From Cryptosporangium sp044454545 (GTDB lineage: Bacteria; Actinomycetota; Actinomycetes; Mycobacteriales; Cryptosporangiaceae): DNA of 64,000 nucleotides. The stretch is taken from positions 434,001 through 498,000 of the forward strand of contig NZ_JBITDV010000001.1 of NCBI RefSeq assembly GCF_044454545.1, read 5' to 3'. Positions 36,105 to 44,820 of this stretch are shown piece by piece (the first letter of the stretch is position 1; every line of letters begins with the position of its first letter). The translations under genes and the position numbers were made by a program. The notes under the pieces are model-generated. The model had not been told where the DNA came from, made no database searches, and saw only the letters and a program-made list of their open reading frames with translations.

Positions 36105-37181
36105 TCAGTAGCGAGTCGCATCCTCCAGCAGCGGCGGGTACACGCTCGAGGACGTGCCGTCGACCGTCGCGCCCGCGAACTGCAGCATCGCCCCGGTGGC
36201 CTGGTTCAGGTCGTAGGGATAGTTCAGCTGCGGCCGCGACACCGCGGTCAGAGCGTCCACCTGGTCGGCGGACAGCTGCACGTCGAACGCGGTCAGGTTC
36301 GACACCAGGTGCTCCAACCGGCGCGGACCGAGAATCGGCGCGGTCACCCCCGGACGGGCACTCAACCAGGCGAGCGCGACCGCGGACGGACTCGCCCCGA
36401 CCTCGGAGGCGATCGCGGCCAGCACGTCGATGACCTCGTGCTGGGCCTCGCTCGGCCCGCCGGTGATCGCGCCGCGCTTGGAGTCCCCGATCCCGGAGCG
36501 GGTGTACTTCCCGGTCAGGAACCCGCCGGCCAGCGGGCTCCACGGCATGATCCCCATTCCGCCGTCCAGGGCCAGCGGGACGAGTTCGCCCTCCACCGTC
36601 CGCGCGAGCAGGGAGTACTCGACCTGCAGCGCGATGACCGGCGCCCACGACCGCAACCGCGCGATCGTCTCCGCCTGGGCGGTGTACCAGGCCGGGGTGT
36701 TCGAGAACCCGACGTAGCGGATCGTGCCCGCCGAGACCAGGTCGTCGAGCGTGCGGAGGGTCTCGTCGATCGGGGTGTGCCGGTCGAAGTTGTGCAGCCA
36801 GTACACGTCCAGGTAGTCGGTCTTCAGCCGGCGCAGCGACTGCTCGAGCTGCGCGCGAATCGCAGTCCGCCCGGCGCCGCCGCCGTTCGGGTCGCCCGGG
36901 AACAGGTTCCCGAAGAACTTCGTCGCGAGCACCGTGCGCTCCCGCAGCCCCGGCCGGGCGGCGAAGAAGTCGCCCAGGATCGCCTCCGAGTGCCCGTTCG
37001 TGTAGAAGTTCGCGGTGTCGACGAAGTTGCCGCCGCGCTCGAGGTACGTGGTGAGGATCCGCTCGGACTCCTCCACGCTCGCGCCCCAGCCACCGGCCAG
37101 GCCGAAGTTCATCGCACCGAGCGCGAACGGGCTGACGCGCAGACCGGACCGGCCGAGCGTGCGGTAGGAATCGAGTGACAT
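36105..37181 (-). CDS. Aldo/keto reductase
   Basis: 358 aa. AKR barrel with Asp/Tyr in FVDTANFYTNG, Lys in VLATKFFGN, His in YWLHNFDRH and the cofactor region APILGPRRLEHL. Similar in plan to the AKR at 33376-34464 but clearly different in sequence. An AraC regulator starts 108 bp away in the opposite direction and may control it; AKR genes paired with such AraC regulators are common and often respond to electrophiles. Substrate unknown. Confidence 0.9.
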   Translation of the reverse strand: MSLDSYRTLGRSGLRVSPFALGAMNFGLAGGWGASVEESERILTTYLERGGNFVDTANFYTNGHSEAILGDFFAARPGLRERTVLATKFFGNLFPGDPNGGGAGRTAIRAQLEQSLRRLKTDYLDVYWLHNFDRHTPIDETLRTLDDLVSAGTIRYVGFSNTPAWYTAQAETIARLRSWAPVIALQVEYSLLARTVEGELVPLALDGGMGIMPWSPLAGGFLTGKYTRSGIGDSKRGAITGGPSEAQHEVIDVLAAIASEVGASPSAVALAWLSARPGVTAPILGPRRLEHLVSNLTAFDVQLSADQVDALTAVSRPQLNYPYDLNQATGAMLQFAGATVDGTSSSVYPPLLEDATRY

Positions 37182-37289
37182 GTTCGTGCTCCCTGTCGTC
37201 GGAGTGGCAACTCCAGAAGACCATCGCGAGCAGCTACTCAGGTACGCCGAACCGACCTCATCCTTGCCTGATCCTGCCATGATGGCGGG

Positions 37290-38165
37290 ATGCCCCTCGA
37301 AGAACTCCGACGGCTCGTCGCCCGGCACGCCCGTCCCGACGGCACCACCCCACTGGACGGCGTCCTCCTCTCGAAGGTCAGCCGATCGGAGCGTCCGGCC
37401 AGCTCGACGTCGGGCACCGTCCTCGCGGTGATCGTCCAGGGCGCGAAGCGGCTGGCCCTCGGCGACCGGGTCTACGAGTACCGCGCCGGCCAGTACCTGG
37501 TCGCCTCCGTCGACCTTCCGGTCACCGGTCACTTCACCGAGGCGTCGGAGGCCGAACCGGCGCTCGGTGTCGGTCTGGTGCTGCGTCCGCCGGCGATCGC
37601 CGCGCTGCTTTCCGAGACTCCGCCCGCGCCTGCCGTACCGGCCCCGTCCGGCATCGCCGTCAACACGGCCTCCGACGACCTTCTGGACGCTCTGGTGAGG
37701 CTCGTCCGCCTGATCGAGCGCCCGGCCGATCGGGCGGTGCTCGCACCGATGATCGAGCGCGAGATCCTCTGGCGGCTGATCTGCTCGGACGGCACCGTGC
37801 GCCAGCTCGGGCTGGCCGACAGCAACCTCACCCGGGTCGGCCGGGCCGTCCACTGGGTGCGCGCGCATCCCGCCGAGCCGTTCCGGGTCGAAGACCTCGC
37901 GCGCCGCGCCGGGATGAGCGTCTCGGCGTTCCACCGCAACTTCCGGGCCGTGACCGCGCTGAGCCCGATCCAGTTCCAGAAGCAGATCCGGCTGCAGGAG
38001 GCGCGGCTGCGCCTGGCCGTCCGCCCGGCCGACGTCGCCCGGGCCGGACGGGAGGTGGGGTACGAGAGCGCGTCGCAGTTCAGCCGCGACTACCGCCGCC
38101 ACTTCGGCGTCCCGCCCAGCCAGGACGTGCTGGGCCGGCCCGAGCCGGTGCGGCTGGTGCCCTGA
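37290..38165 (+). CDS. AraC-family transcriptional regulator
   Basis: 291 aa. The N-terminal AraC_N sensor half (about 20-175) has VIVQGAKRLALGDRVYEYRAGQYLVASVDLPV, as in the YqhC-like group. The C-terminal double HTH is at about 190-285 (FRVEDLARRAGMSVSAFHRNFRAVTALSPIQFQKQIRL, then VGYESASQFSRDYRRHFG). YqhC in E. coli controls aldehyde-reducing AKR genes, which fits AKR genes on both sides here. CATGAT ends 6 nt before the ATG; GCCAT-G-ATGGC (37276-37286) overlaps it. Confidence 0.9.
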   Translation: MPLEELRRLVARHARPDGTTPLDGVLLSKVSRSERPASSTSGTVLAVIVQGAKRLALGDRVYEYRAGQYLVASVDLPVTGHFTEASEAEPALGVGLVLRPPAIAALLSETPPAPAVPAPSGIAVNTASDDLLDALVRLVRLIERPADRAVLAPMIEREILWRLICSDGTVRQLGLADSNLTRVGRAVHWVRAHPAEPFRVEDLARRAGMSVSAFHRNFRAVTALSPIQFQKQIRLQEARLRLAVRPADVARAGREVGYESASQFSRDYRRHFGVPPSQDVLGRPEPVRLVP

Positions 38166-38179
38166 CTAGGGTCGGGGTC

Positions 38180-39136
38180 ATGCGCGACATCGGTACCGGC
38201 CCGGCTCTGGGCGAGGGATTGGGCCTCGGCCTGGCGGCCCTCGGCCGTCCGGCCTACCTCAACGGCGGGCGTGATCGCGACCTGGGCTCCGATCGTTCGG
38301 TGGACGCCATGCGGCGCCGCACCGCGACCGTGCTCGACGCCGCCTACGCCGGTGGGGTGCGGTACTTCGACGCCGCCCGTTCGTACGGGCGGGCCGAGGA
38401 GTTCCTGGCCGTCTGGCTGGCCGCGCGGCCGGCCGTCGACGACGTGGTGATCGGGTCGAAGTGGGGCTACACGTACGTCGGCGAGTGGCGGTCGGAGGCG
38501 CCGGTGCACGAGGTCAAGGACCACTCGGTCGAGGCCTACCGGCGGCAGGTCGCCGAGACCCGGGCGCTGCTCGGCGATCGGCTGACCGCGTATCTGATCC
38601 ATTCGGTGACGCCGGAGAGCCCGGCGCTCGGCGACCCGGCGCTGCTGCGCGAGCTGGCTCAGCTGCGCTCGCAGAGCGTCCGCATAGGGCTTTCGACCTC
38701 GGGACCGGCGCAGGCGGAGACCATCCGGCGGGCGATCGGTCTCACCGTGGACGGGGAGCCGTTGTTCACCGTCGTGCAGTCCACCTGGAACCTGCTGGAG
38801 ACGTCGGCGGGGCCGGCACTGGCGGAGGCGGCGGACGCCGGGACGGCGGTGATCGTGAAGGAGACGCTGGCGAACGGGCGGCTGACGCCGGACGAGGCTC
38901 CCGGGCCGGTGGCGGGCGCCGCGCGGGAGCTAGGGATCCCGGTCGACGAGCTGGCGCTGGCCGTGGCGCTGGCCCAGCCGTGGGCGGCCCGGGTGCTCAC
39001 CGGCGCGGTGACCGTCGGCCAGATCGACCGCAACCTGCACGCGGCCGGGCTGGACCTGCCCGCGGGCGCGGGCGACGGCCTGGCCGAGGCCCCGGCGGAG
39101 TACTGGGCCGGGCGCTCCCGCCGAGCCTGGGCGTAG
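38180..39136 (+). CDS. Aldo/keto reductase
   Basis: 318 aa, 14 bp after the AraC gene but with its own -10 (TAGGGT, 38167-38172) 7 nt before the ATG and no Shine-Dalgarno. Catalytic residues: Asp in YFDAARSYG, Lys in VIGSKWGYT, His in YLIHSVT. It belongs to the shorter, galactose/pyridoxal-dehydrogenase-like group and differs from the other two AKRs in the window. Substrate unknown. Confidence 0.88.
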   Translation: MRDIGTGPALGEGLGLGLAALGRPAYLNGGRDRDLGSDRSVDAMRRRTATVLDAAYAGGVRYFDAARSYGRAEEFLAVWLAARPAVDDVVIGSKWGYTYVGEWRSEAPVHEVKDHSVEAYRRQVAETRALLGDRLTAYLIHSVTPESPALGDPALLRELAQLRSQSVRIGLSTSGPAQAETIRRAIGLTVDGEPLFTVVQSTWNLLETSAGPALAEAADAGTAVIVKETLANGRLTPDEAPGPVAGAARELGIPVDELALAVALAQPWAARVLTGAVTVGQIDRNLHAAGLDLPAGAGDGLAEAPAEYWAGRSRRAWA

Positions 39137-39138
39137 AG

Positions 39139-39327
39139 CTAGGCGGCTTCGGGGCGGAACGCGGCACGGTCAGGGCCGCCGTGGCGGGTGACGGCCGCGA
39201 ACAGGTGCTCCACGTCGGTGAAGTAGCCGCCGTCGACCAGGTAACCGTGGTGGGTGAGCTTGAGCCGCGGCACACCGTCGAGCAGCGCCGTGTCAATGCG
39301 CCACTTCCCGCAGCATTCGCACCTCAC
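39139..39327 (-). CDS. Small CxxC protein, function unknown
   Basis: About 62 aa if the GTG at 39327 is used. It has CECCGKWRIDTALLDG, a zinc-ribbon-like cysteine cluster, then LKLTHHGYLVDGGYFTDVEHL. A conserved-looking short segment just upstream (ITHV) lacks a normal start codon, so the true start may differ. Its 5' end overlaps the 3' end of the sigma-like gene by 35 bp in another frame, suggesting coupled expression. Small proteins with this pattern exist in actinomycetes, but no role is known to me. Confidence 0.45.
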   Translation of the reverse strand: MRCECCGKWRIDTALLDGVPRLKLTHHGYLVDGGYFTDVEHLFAAVTRHGGPDRAAFRPEAA

Positions 39328-40387
39328 GTGGGTGATCGTTACTCGCCCGGCGGCCGCCGCCCTCCACCTGAGGATCGGTGTTTCGGCTGCTCGCGGGCGT
39401 TGCCTGCGGCGCCGCACCGGACGGATCGTCCGCCGCCTCGCGGCTGTGCGCGTACGACACCAGCGCACCGACGAGTAACGCGAGCGCGATGCAGACCGCC
39501 GCGACCCGGGTCAGCGTCTGCACCCGCGGGATCGCCGCGATCCGCCGCACCCGGTCGACCGCCCGGCGCACCGGCGTGTCGCGCCGCCCGCGGTCGGGCG
39601 CGAGCCCGGCCGCCGCCCCGGACGCCAGCACCACCCGGACCCGGTCGACGACCGCCGGCGGCGGGACCAGCAGCGGGGTGCCGCGCAGCAGCCGGTCGGC
39701 CGGGATCAGGTCGCCGGTGCGCACCCGGCAGATCGGGCAGTCCTGCGCGTGGCGCGCGACCTGGCGGCGGCGGCGCTCGGACGGCCGCCGGTCCCAGCGG
39801 GCCAGCACCGCGGTCAGGTCGGCGCAGGGCGGTAGCGCCGCGAGCGCCCGGACGGCCGTGCGGGCATCCTCGAACCGAGCCTCGACCTGGCGGATCCGGC
39901 CGTTCGCCTGCGCCGGGACCAGTCCGCTCGCGGCGACCAACTCGTCGCGCGACAACTCGCCCGCCACCTCGAGCCACCAGAGTGCGAGCAGTTCGCGGTC
40001 GTCGGCGCCGATCCAGCGGATCGCCTCACCCGCCTCGGCGCGCTGCTCGGGACCGGCGCCGGTGTGGGCGCCGAGGAGCATGGCCGGGCTGTCGGCGTGC
40101 CGCCCGGTGGTCACCTCGTCCTGACCGGCGGCCCAGACGAACCGCAGCGCGGTGCCGCACAGCCACGGCCGGTAGACCGCGGGCTCCCCCAGGCCGGGCA
40201 TGCCCGCGGCCACCAGCGCCATGGTTCTGGCCACGAGTTCGGGCACGTCCGCGCGCGGGCTCGCCGCCCGCACCATGAGCGTGTACACGAGCGGCAGAGA
40301 CTCGGAAACGAGTCGCTCCGCCGCCCCCCGGTCGCCGTCATGGGCGGCGGCTACGAGGTCGTAGCTCGGGAACGGCACAGAAGCCAC
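39293..40387 (-). CDS. Sigma-factor-like protein fused to zinc-finger/membrane anti-sigma-like tail
   Basis: 364 aa, GTG start. Residues about 8-85 resemble ECF sigma region 2 (DLVAAAHDGDRGAAERLVSESLPLVYTLMVRA). Residues about 130-185 resemble region 4 (DRELLALWWLEVAGELSRDELVAASGL). These are followed by a Cys/His cluster (HAQDCPICR) like an anti-sigma zinc finger, then one membrane helix near 305-325 (AAVCIALALLVGALVSYAH) and a short outer tail. It would be a self-tethered sigma-like regulator. Some region 2 residues needed for -10 melting look diverged, so it may not be an active sigma. No separate anti-sigma gene is adjacent. Confidence 0.65.
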   Translation of the reverse strand: MASVPFPSYDLVAAAHDGDRGAAERLVSESLPLVYTLMVRAASPRADVPELVARTMALVAAGMPGLGEPAVYRPWLCGTALRFVWAAGQDEVTTGRHADSPAMLLGAHTGAGPEQRAEAGEAIRWIGADDRELLALWWLEVAGELSRDELVAASGLVPAQANGRIRQVEARFEDARTAVRALAALPPCADLTAVLARWDRRPSERRRRQVARHAQDCPICRVRTGDLIPADRLLRGTPLLVPPPAVVDRVRVVLASGAAAGLAPDRGRRDTPVRRAVDRVRRIAAIPRVQTLTRVAAVCIALALLVGALVSYAHSREAADDPSGAAPQATPASSRNTDPQVEGGGRRASNDHPREVRMLREVAH

Positions 40388-40631
40388 GTGGGTAACTCCA
40401 TGGGGTCACGGATTGCCACAGAGGACACTCCGGTAACAGGACTATGCCCTCTACTCAACCGGTTGTGCGAGCGCACGCCAAGCGGGTCGGCGGAATTGAT
40501 GGCGGAGCGATCTCGCGGGGCCGCGAGCGGAGGCCTCGAAAGGTCGCGCCCGAAGGGCCGGAGGGGCGGCGGCCGGGGGCCGGAGGGGGCGCACCCGTCG
40601 GAGGCGAAGGGGCCGCCTACGATCGGTTGAC

Positions 40632-42806
40632 GTGCCGATTTCTTCGCAATCCCACGAGTCGCCCGTGCACCTGCGCGCGGCCGGCGTTTCGCTCGTCCTG
40701 GACGTGAACGGGCCGGTGCCCACCGTGCTCCACTGGGGCGCCGACCTCGGTGACGTCGACGCCGGCGACCTGCGGGCCCTGCTCGCGACCGAGGCGACCG
40801 AGATCCCGCACAACGCCCCCGACGTGCCCCGGCGGCTGACGCTGGTGCCGACCGAGCGGGACCTGTGGTCGGGAACGCCCGGTTTCGCCGGTCACCTGAA
40901 CGGGACCCGGACGACACCGCGGCCGGTCCTGCGCGCGCCGGTACGGGTCGCCGGCTCCGGCGTCGAGGTGTTGCTCGCCGACGAGGTCACCGGTCTGGAG
41001 CTGGACCTGCAGGTGACGCTGTCGCCGTCCGGGCTCGTGTTCGTGCAGCACACCGTGCGGCGCCCGGACGCAGACCCGGACGCCGACGCCGCGCAGCCGT
41101 TCGACGTCGGCGGGGTGCGTGCGTTGATGCCGATCCCGGCGCGCGCCGCCGAGATCCTCGACTTCACCGGACGCTGGGCCCGGGAGCGTCAGCCGCAGCG
41201 GCTGCCGGTCGTCGACGGGGCGCACCAGCGTGACCTGCGCCGCGGGAAGCCCGGACCGGGCTCGCCGTACCTGACCGTGGTCGGGACGCCGGGGTTCGCG
41301 AACCGGCACGGCGAGGTGTGGGGTCTGCACCTGGCCTGGAGCGGCGACACGTCGTGGTCGGTCGAGCGGTATCCGGAGGGTGCGGGCGTGTTCTCGTCCG
41401 TGCTCGGCGGGGGTGAGCTGCTGCGGGCGGGCGAGGTGCGCCTGGAGCCGGGCGCGGTCTACCGGTCGCCGGTGGCGATGTTCGCGTATTCCGAGCGCGG
41501 GCTGGACGGGCTGGCGGACCGGTTCCACGAATACCTGCGGGCCCGGCCGTCGCACCCGGCGCGTCCCCGGCCGGTGATCGTCAACACCTGGGAGGCGGTG
41601 TACTTCGACCACCGCCTCGAGACGCTGACGGAGCTGGCCGACCGGGCTGCCGAGGTCGGCGTCGAGCGGTTCGTGCTGGACGACGGCTGGTTCCTCGGCC
41701 GCCGCAACGACACGACCGCGCTCGGCGACTGGACCGTCGACCCGGCGACGTGGCCGTCGGGCCTGGGGCCGCTGGCCGAGCACGTGCGCAGCCGGGGGCT
41801 GGAATTCGGGCTCTGGTTCGAGCCCGAGATGGTCTCGCTCGACTCGGATCTGGCGCGCGAGCACCCGGACTGGATCCTGGCCCCGTCGCCGGTCGGACCG
41901 CCGTCCCGGTCGCAGTACGTGCTGAACGTGGCGCACCCGGACGCGTTCGAGTACCTGCTGAACGCGATCAGCGCGCTGGTCTCGGAGTACGAGATCGCGT
42001 ACCTCAAGTGGGACCACAACCGGGAGATCCACGAGGGGATCTCCCGGGTCACCGGGCGACCGGGCGTCTCGGCCCAGACGCACGCGTTGTACGCGCTGAT
42101 GGACGCGCTGCGCGAGCGGCACCCGGGGCTGGAGATCGAGTCGTGCTCGTCCGGCGGGGGCCGCGTGGACCTCGGGATCCTGGACCGCACCGACCGGGTG
42201 TGGGCATCGGACTGCATCGACCCGGTCGAGCGGGTGCTGATCGACCGCTGGACGATGCAGCTGCTGCCGCCGGAGCTCGTCGGCATGCACGTCGGGGCGC
42301 CCCGGGCCCACACCACCGGCCGCGAGACCGACCTGCCGTTCCGGATGGCGTCGGCGCTGCTCGGGCACGTCGGGATCGAGTGGAACCTGATCCAGCGGAG
42401 CCCGGAGGAGCTCGCGGTCGTCAAGACGTGGATCGACTTCCACAAGAGCATCCGGCCGCTGATCGCGTCCGGGACCGTGGTGCACGGTGAGTCGCCGGAC
42501 CCGGCGCTCAGCCTGAGCGGGGTGGTGTCGCCGGAGCGGGCGGTCTACGTCTGGTCCCGGACCGTGACGTCACCGCCGACGCAGGCCGGGCGGGTGCTGC
42601 TACCGGGGCTGGAGCCGTCGGTGAAGTACCGGGTGCGGGTGGTGAGCGAGCTCGGCGAGCCGCGGTTCAGCGCGCGCGCCGGGACGCCGTGGGTCGGCGG
42701 TGCGCCGGTGGAGATGTCGGGCGGAGTGCTCGGGGCGGTGGGGCTCGTGATGCCGACGCTCGAGCCGCAGCAGGCGCTGGTGCTGGAGCTGACCGCGGTC
42801 GGCTGA
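40632..42806 (+). CDS. GH36 alpha-galactosidase
   Basis: 724 aa, GTG start; TACGAT ends 8 nt upstream and there is no Shine-Dalgarno. N-terminal beta-supersandwich, then a TIM barrel: VLDDGWFLGRRND, the nucleophile Asp461 in YLKWDHNRE, ESCSSGGGRVDLGIL, and the acid/base Asp527 in WASDCIDPVER. A C-terminal beta domain follows. It hydrolyses alpha-1,6-linked galactose from melibiose/raffinose-type sugars. No signal peptide, so it works in the cytosol after uptake. No sugar importer or LacI gene is adjacent, so it is probably regulated separately. Confidence 0.94.
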   Translation: MPISSQSHESPVHLRAAGVSLVLDVNGPVPTVLHWGADLGDVDAGDLRALLATEATEIPHNAPDVPRRLTLVPTERDLWSGTPGFAGHLNGTRTTPRPVLRAPVRVAGSGVEVLLADEVTGLELDLQVTLSPSGLVFVQHTVRRPDADPDADAAQPFDVGGVRALMPIPARAAEILDFTGRWARERQPQRLPVVDGAHQRDLRRGKPGPGSPYLTVVGTPGFANRHGEVWGLHLAWSGDTSWSVERYPEGAGVFSSVLGGGELLRAGEVRLEPGAVYRSPVAMFAYSERGLDGLADRFHEYLRARPSHPARPRPVIVNTWEAVYFDHRLETLTELADRAAEVGVERFVLDDGWFLGRRNDTTALGDWTVDPATWPSGLGPLAEHVRSRGLEFGLWFEPEMVSLDSDLAREHPDWILAPSPVGPPSRSQYVLNVAHPDAFEYLLNAISALVSEYEIAYLKWDHNREIHEGISRVTGRPGVSAQTHALYALMDALRERHPGLEIESCSSGGGRVDLGILDRTDRVWASDCIDPVERVLIDRWTMQLLPPELVGMHVGAPRAHTTGRETDLPFRMASALLGHVGIEWNLIQRSPEELAVVKTWIDFHKSIRPLIASGTVVHGESPDPALSLSGVVSPERAVYVWSRTVTSPPTQAGRVLLPGLEPSVKYRVRVVSELGEPRFSARAGTPWVGGAPVEMSGGVLGAVGLVMPTLEPQQALVLELTAVG

Positions 42807-42825
42807 GGTCGGCTATCGTGCCGAT

Positions 42826-43749
42826 ATGCGCCTTATGCGGGTTATCGGCACGGTGTGGGTGGGTGCGGTGGTGACCGCCGCCGCGGCCCCGGCCGCGGCG
42901 GCGTCCCCCGTCCCGCCCCCGACCCCCGTCTCGGCTCCGGCTCCTGCTCCGGCCGCGGAGCGGGCGTCGGGGCCGGCCGCGGAGCGGGCTGACGTCATCG
43001 CTCAGGTGCGGACGCCCGTCGGCGACAGCGACGAGCACCGGCCGACCGAGAACTACGGCGGGATCCCGCTGGTCACGGTCTACGCCGACGGGCGGGTGAT
43101 CACCCGCGTCAACCACCAGATGGCCGGCTGGTACCCACTCTTCCCGGATCTCCGCGAGCGCCAGGTCTCCCCCCGCGACGCCCGGCGCCTGGCCCGTTCG
43201 CTGCGCCGGGCCCTCGACGCCGACCTCGGAGACCCGGAGCCCCGGCCGTTCGCCACGAGGTTCACGGCCACGACCGGCGGCACCGTCCGCACCGTCGCGG
43301 TCGACGACTTCGACGACGTCTACTCCCGCTATCCCCGCACGCACGGCCTCACCGCCACCCAGCAGGACAACCAGGCGCATCTCCGGGCCGTGGTCGCGCA
43401 ACTCTTCGACCTGCCGGGCACCCTCGGAGCCCGCGCCGTCGGCCCCGACCACCCGTACCGCCCGGCCGCGGTCGCCGCGATCAACATCCGCCAGGACGTC
43501 GCGAAGGACTACTACGAGAACCGGCCCCTGGTCAGCGCACTCGTCACCTACCGGGGCGCCCCGCTGCCGGGCCGGCCGATCGGCCACAGCGCGTACTCGT
43601 GCGCGCTCACGACCGGGCCGGACGTCGCGACGATGGTCACCGAGGGCACCAACGACACCATCTGGCGGGGCGGTGGCGGCCGCTACTACCAGATCGAATT
43701 CCGTCCCCTGCTCCCGCACGAATCCACCTGCGGAGCAATCCTGTCCTGA
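42826..43749 (+). CDS. Secreted protein of unknown function
   Basis: 307 aa. TATCGT (42814-42819) ends 6 nt before the ATG, leaderless type. Signal peptide (MRLMRVIGTVWVGAVVTAAAA, cut to 20 here) with cleavage near AAAA-SP at about 26, then a Pro/Ala linker (to about 60). The folded domain starts TENYGGIPLVTVYADGRVITR, a beta-rich start often seen in secreted actinobacterial proteins, and ends with a cysteine pair (YSCALTTG, STCGAIL). No catalytic motif recognised. Confidence 0.75.
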   Translation: MRLMRVIGTVWVGAVVTAAAAPAAAASPVPPPTPVSAPAPAPAAERASGPAAERADVIAQVRTPVGDSDEHRPTENYGGIPLVTVYADGRVITRVNHQMAGWYPLFPDLRERQVSPRDARRLARSLRRALDADLGDPEPRPFATRFTATTGGTVRTVAVDDFDDVYSRYPRTHGLTATQQDNQAHLRAVVAQLFDLPGTLGARAVGPDHPYRPAAVAAINIRQDVAKDYYENRPLVSALVTYRGAPLPGRPIGHSAYSCALTTGPDVATMVTEGTNDTIWRGGGGRYYQIEFRPLLPHESTCGAILS

Positions 43750-43781
43750 CCGCACCCGCCCCGGCTGGTCTAATCGGGTCC

Positions 43782-44180
43782 ATGGCGAAATCTGGCGTGG
43801 TGCGTGGGGTGGGGCAGGCTGCGCTGGGGGCGGTGTTGCTCACAGCGGGAGCGTCACACCTGACCGTGGCGCGGGAAGAGTTCCGAGCCCAGGTGCCCGA
43901 CTGGTTCCCGGCCGACCCCGACACGGTCGTCCTCGCGTCGGGGATCGTCGAACTGGCACTGGGTACCGCGCTGCTGACCACCTGGCGCCAGCCGGCCCGC
44001 AAGCGCCTCGGGACGCTGGTCGCCGGGTTCTTCGTCGCGGTGTTCCCGGGCAACATCGCGCAGTACACCGGCCACAAGGACGGCTTCGGCCTGGACAGCG
44101 ACCGGAAGCGAGCACTCCGCCTCCTGGGCCAGCCCGCCCTGGTGGCCTGGGCCCGGGCCGCCACGCGCCCTGCCCCCTGA
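43782..44180 (+). CDS. DoxX-like small membrane protein
   Basis: 132 aa. About four helices: residues 8-25, 48-67, 78-95 and a weaker one near 110-125. VPDWFPADPDTVVLASGIVELALG and FPGNIAQYTGH are typical of DoxX-like/DUF-type quinone-associated membrane proteins. A TATAAT-like TCTAAT (43769-43774) ends 7 nt before the ATG. Function unknown. Its TGA stop lies inside a 12-bp tandem repeat. Confidence 0.8.
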   Translation: MAKSGVVRGVGQAALGAVLLTAGASHLTVAREEFRAQVPDWFPADPDTVVLASGIVELALGTALLTTWRQPARKRLGTLVAGFFVAVFPGNIAQYTGHKDGFGLDSDRKRALRLLGQPALVAWARAATRPAP

Positions 44181-44223
44181 CCCGGGGCCTGACCCGGGGC
44201 CTGACCCGGGGCCTGACCCGGGG
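44176..44223. repeat. 12-bp tandem repeat (four copies) at the DoxX-like gene end
   Basis: CCTGACCCGGGG is repeated four times without spacers, followed by degenerate GGGCC(GGGGCC) copies up to the stop of the convergent gene at 44242. The first copy contains the TGA stop codon. Each unit contains CCCGGG, so RNA from either strand could fold and might end transcription. Confidence 0.85.
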
Positions 44224-44241
44224 CCTGGGCCGGGGCCGGGG

Positions 44242-44796
44242 CTAGATCGCCCGGGCGACCACGGCTCGGACGGCCTCGCCGGCGAGCGTGTAGAGCACCG
44301 ACACGTCTCCCGCCGCGGGCGAGGCCTCGGTCGGGCTCAGGACGCGGACGACGTCCGCTCCGACCGCGTCCGGTACCGGCGTCACTCGCACCGTCGTGTC
44401 CTCGGTGTCGCTCTCGGACTGCGCCTGCGGCACGGCCTTGCCGTGCACCAGCGCGAGCAACAGTTCCCGGAACACCGGGTCGTGCGGTGCGTCGTACGCG
44501 TACCGCGTCCCGAGCACGCCGTGCTCCATCGTCCCGATCAGCGCGTCGTCCGCACCGGGGAGCGGCGCGCTCCGGTACGTCATCGGCACGAAGTAGCTCG
44601 CGGTTTCCGGCCCGCGCACGTCGACGACGACCATGAGTTCGACCCCGACCTCACCGGCCGGGTCGTCCAGCCGGAAGCCGCCGCCCTTGACCAGCTCCGG
44701 TGCCCCGGCCCCGCCGTACCAGGGCCGCGACGGCAGCCAGCCCGCCAGCAACTCGAGCTTGGTGGGCACCAGCGTCGTCTCGTGGATCGTCGACAT
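44242..44796 (-). CDS. Maltokinase N-terminal cap-like domain protein
   Basis: 184 aa, GAGGAG before the ATG. Begins with IHETTLVPTKLELLAGWLPSRPWYGG, closely matching the N-terminal cap of actinobacterial maltokinases (Mak), but it stops before any kinase domain. Stand-alone proteins of this kind are common in actinomycetes and their job is unknown; a regulatory or scaffold role in trehalose/glycogen metabolism is guessed from the homology only. No GlgE, TreS or Mak gene is nearby. Confidence 0.8.
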   Translation of the reverse strand: MSTIHETTLVPTKLELLAGWLPSRPWYGGAGAPELVKGGGFRLDDPAGEVGVELMVVVDVRGPETASYFVPMTYRSAPLPGADDALIGTMEHGVLGTRYAYDAPHDPVFRELLLALVHGKAVPQAQSESDTEDTTVRVTPVPDAVGADVVRVLSPTEASPAAGDVSVLYTLAGEAVRAVVARAI

Positions 44797-44820
44797 GGTC
44801 CGTCGTCTCCTCGTCCGCCG

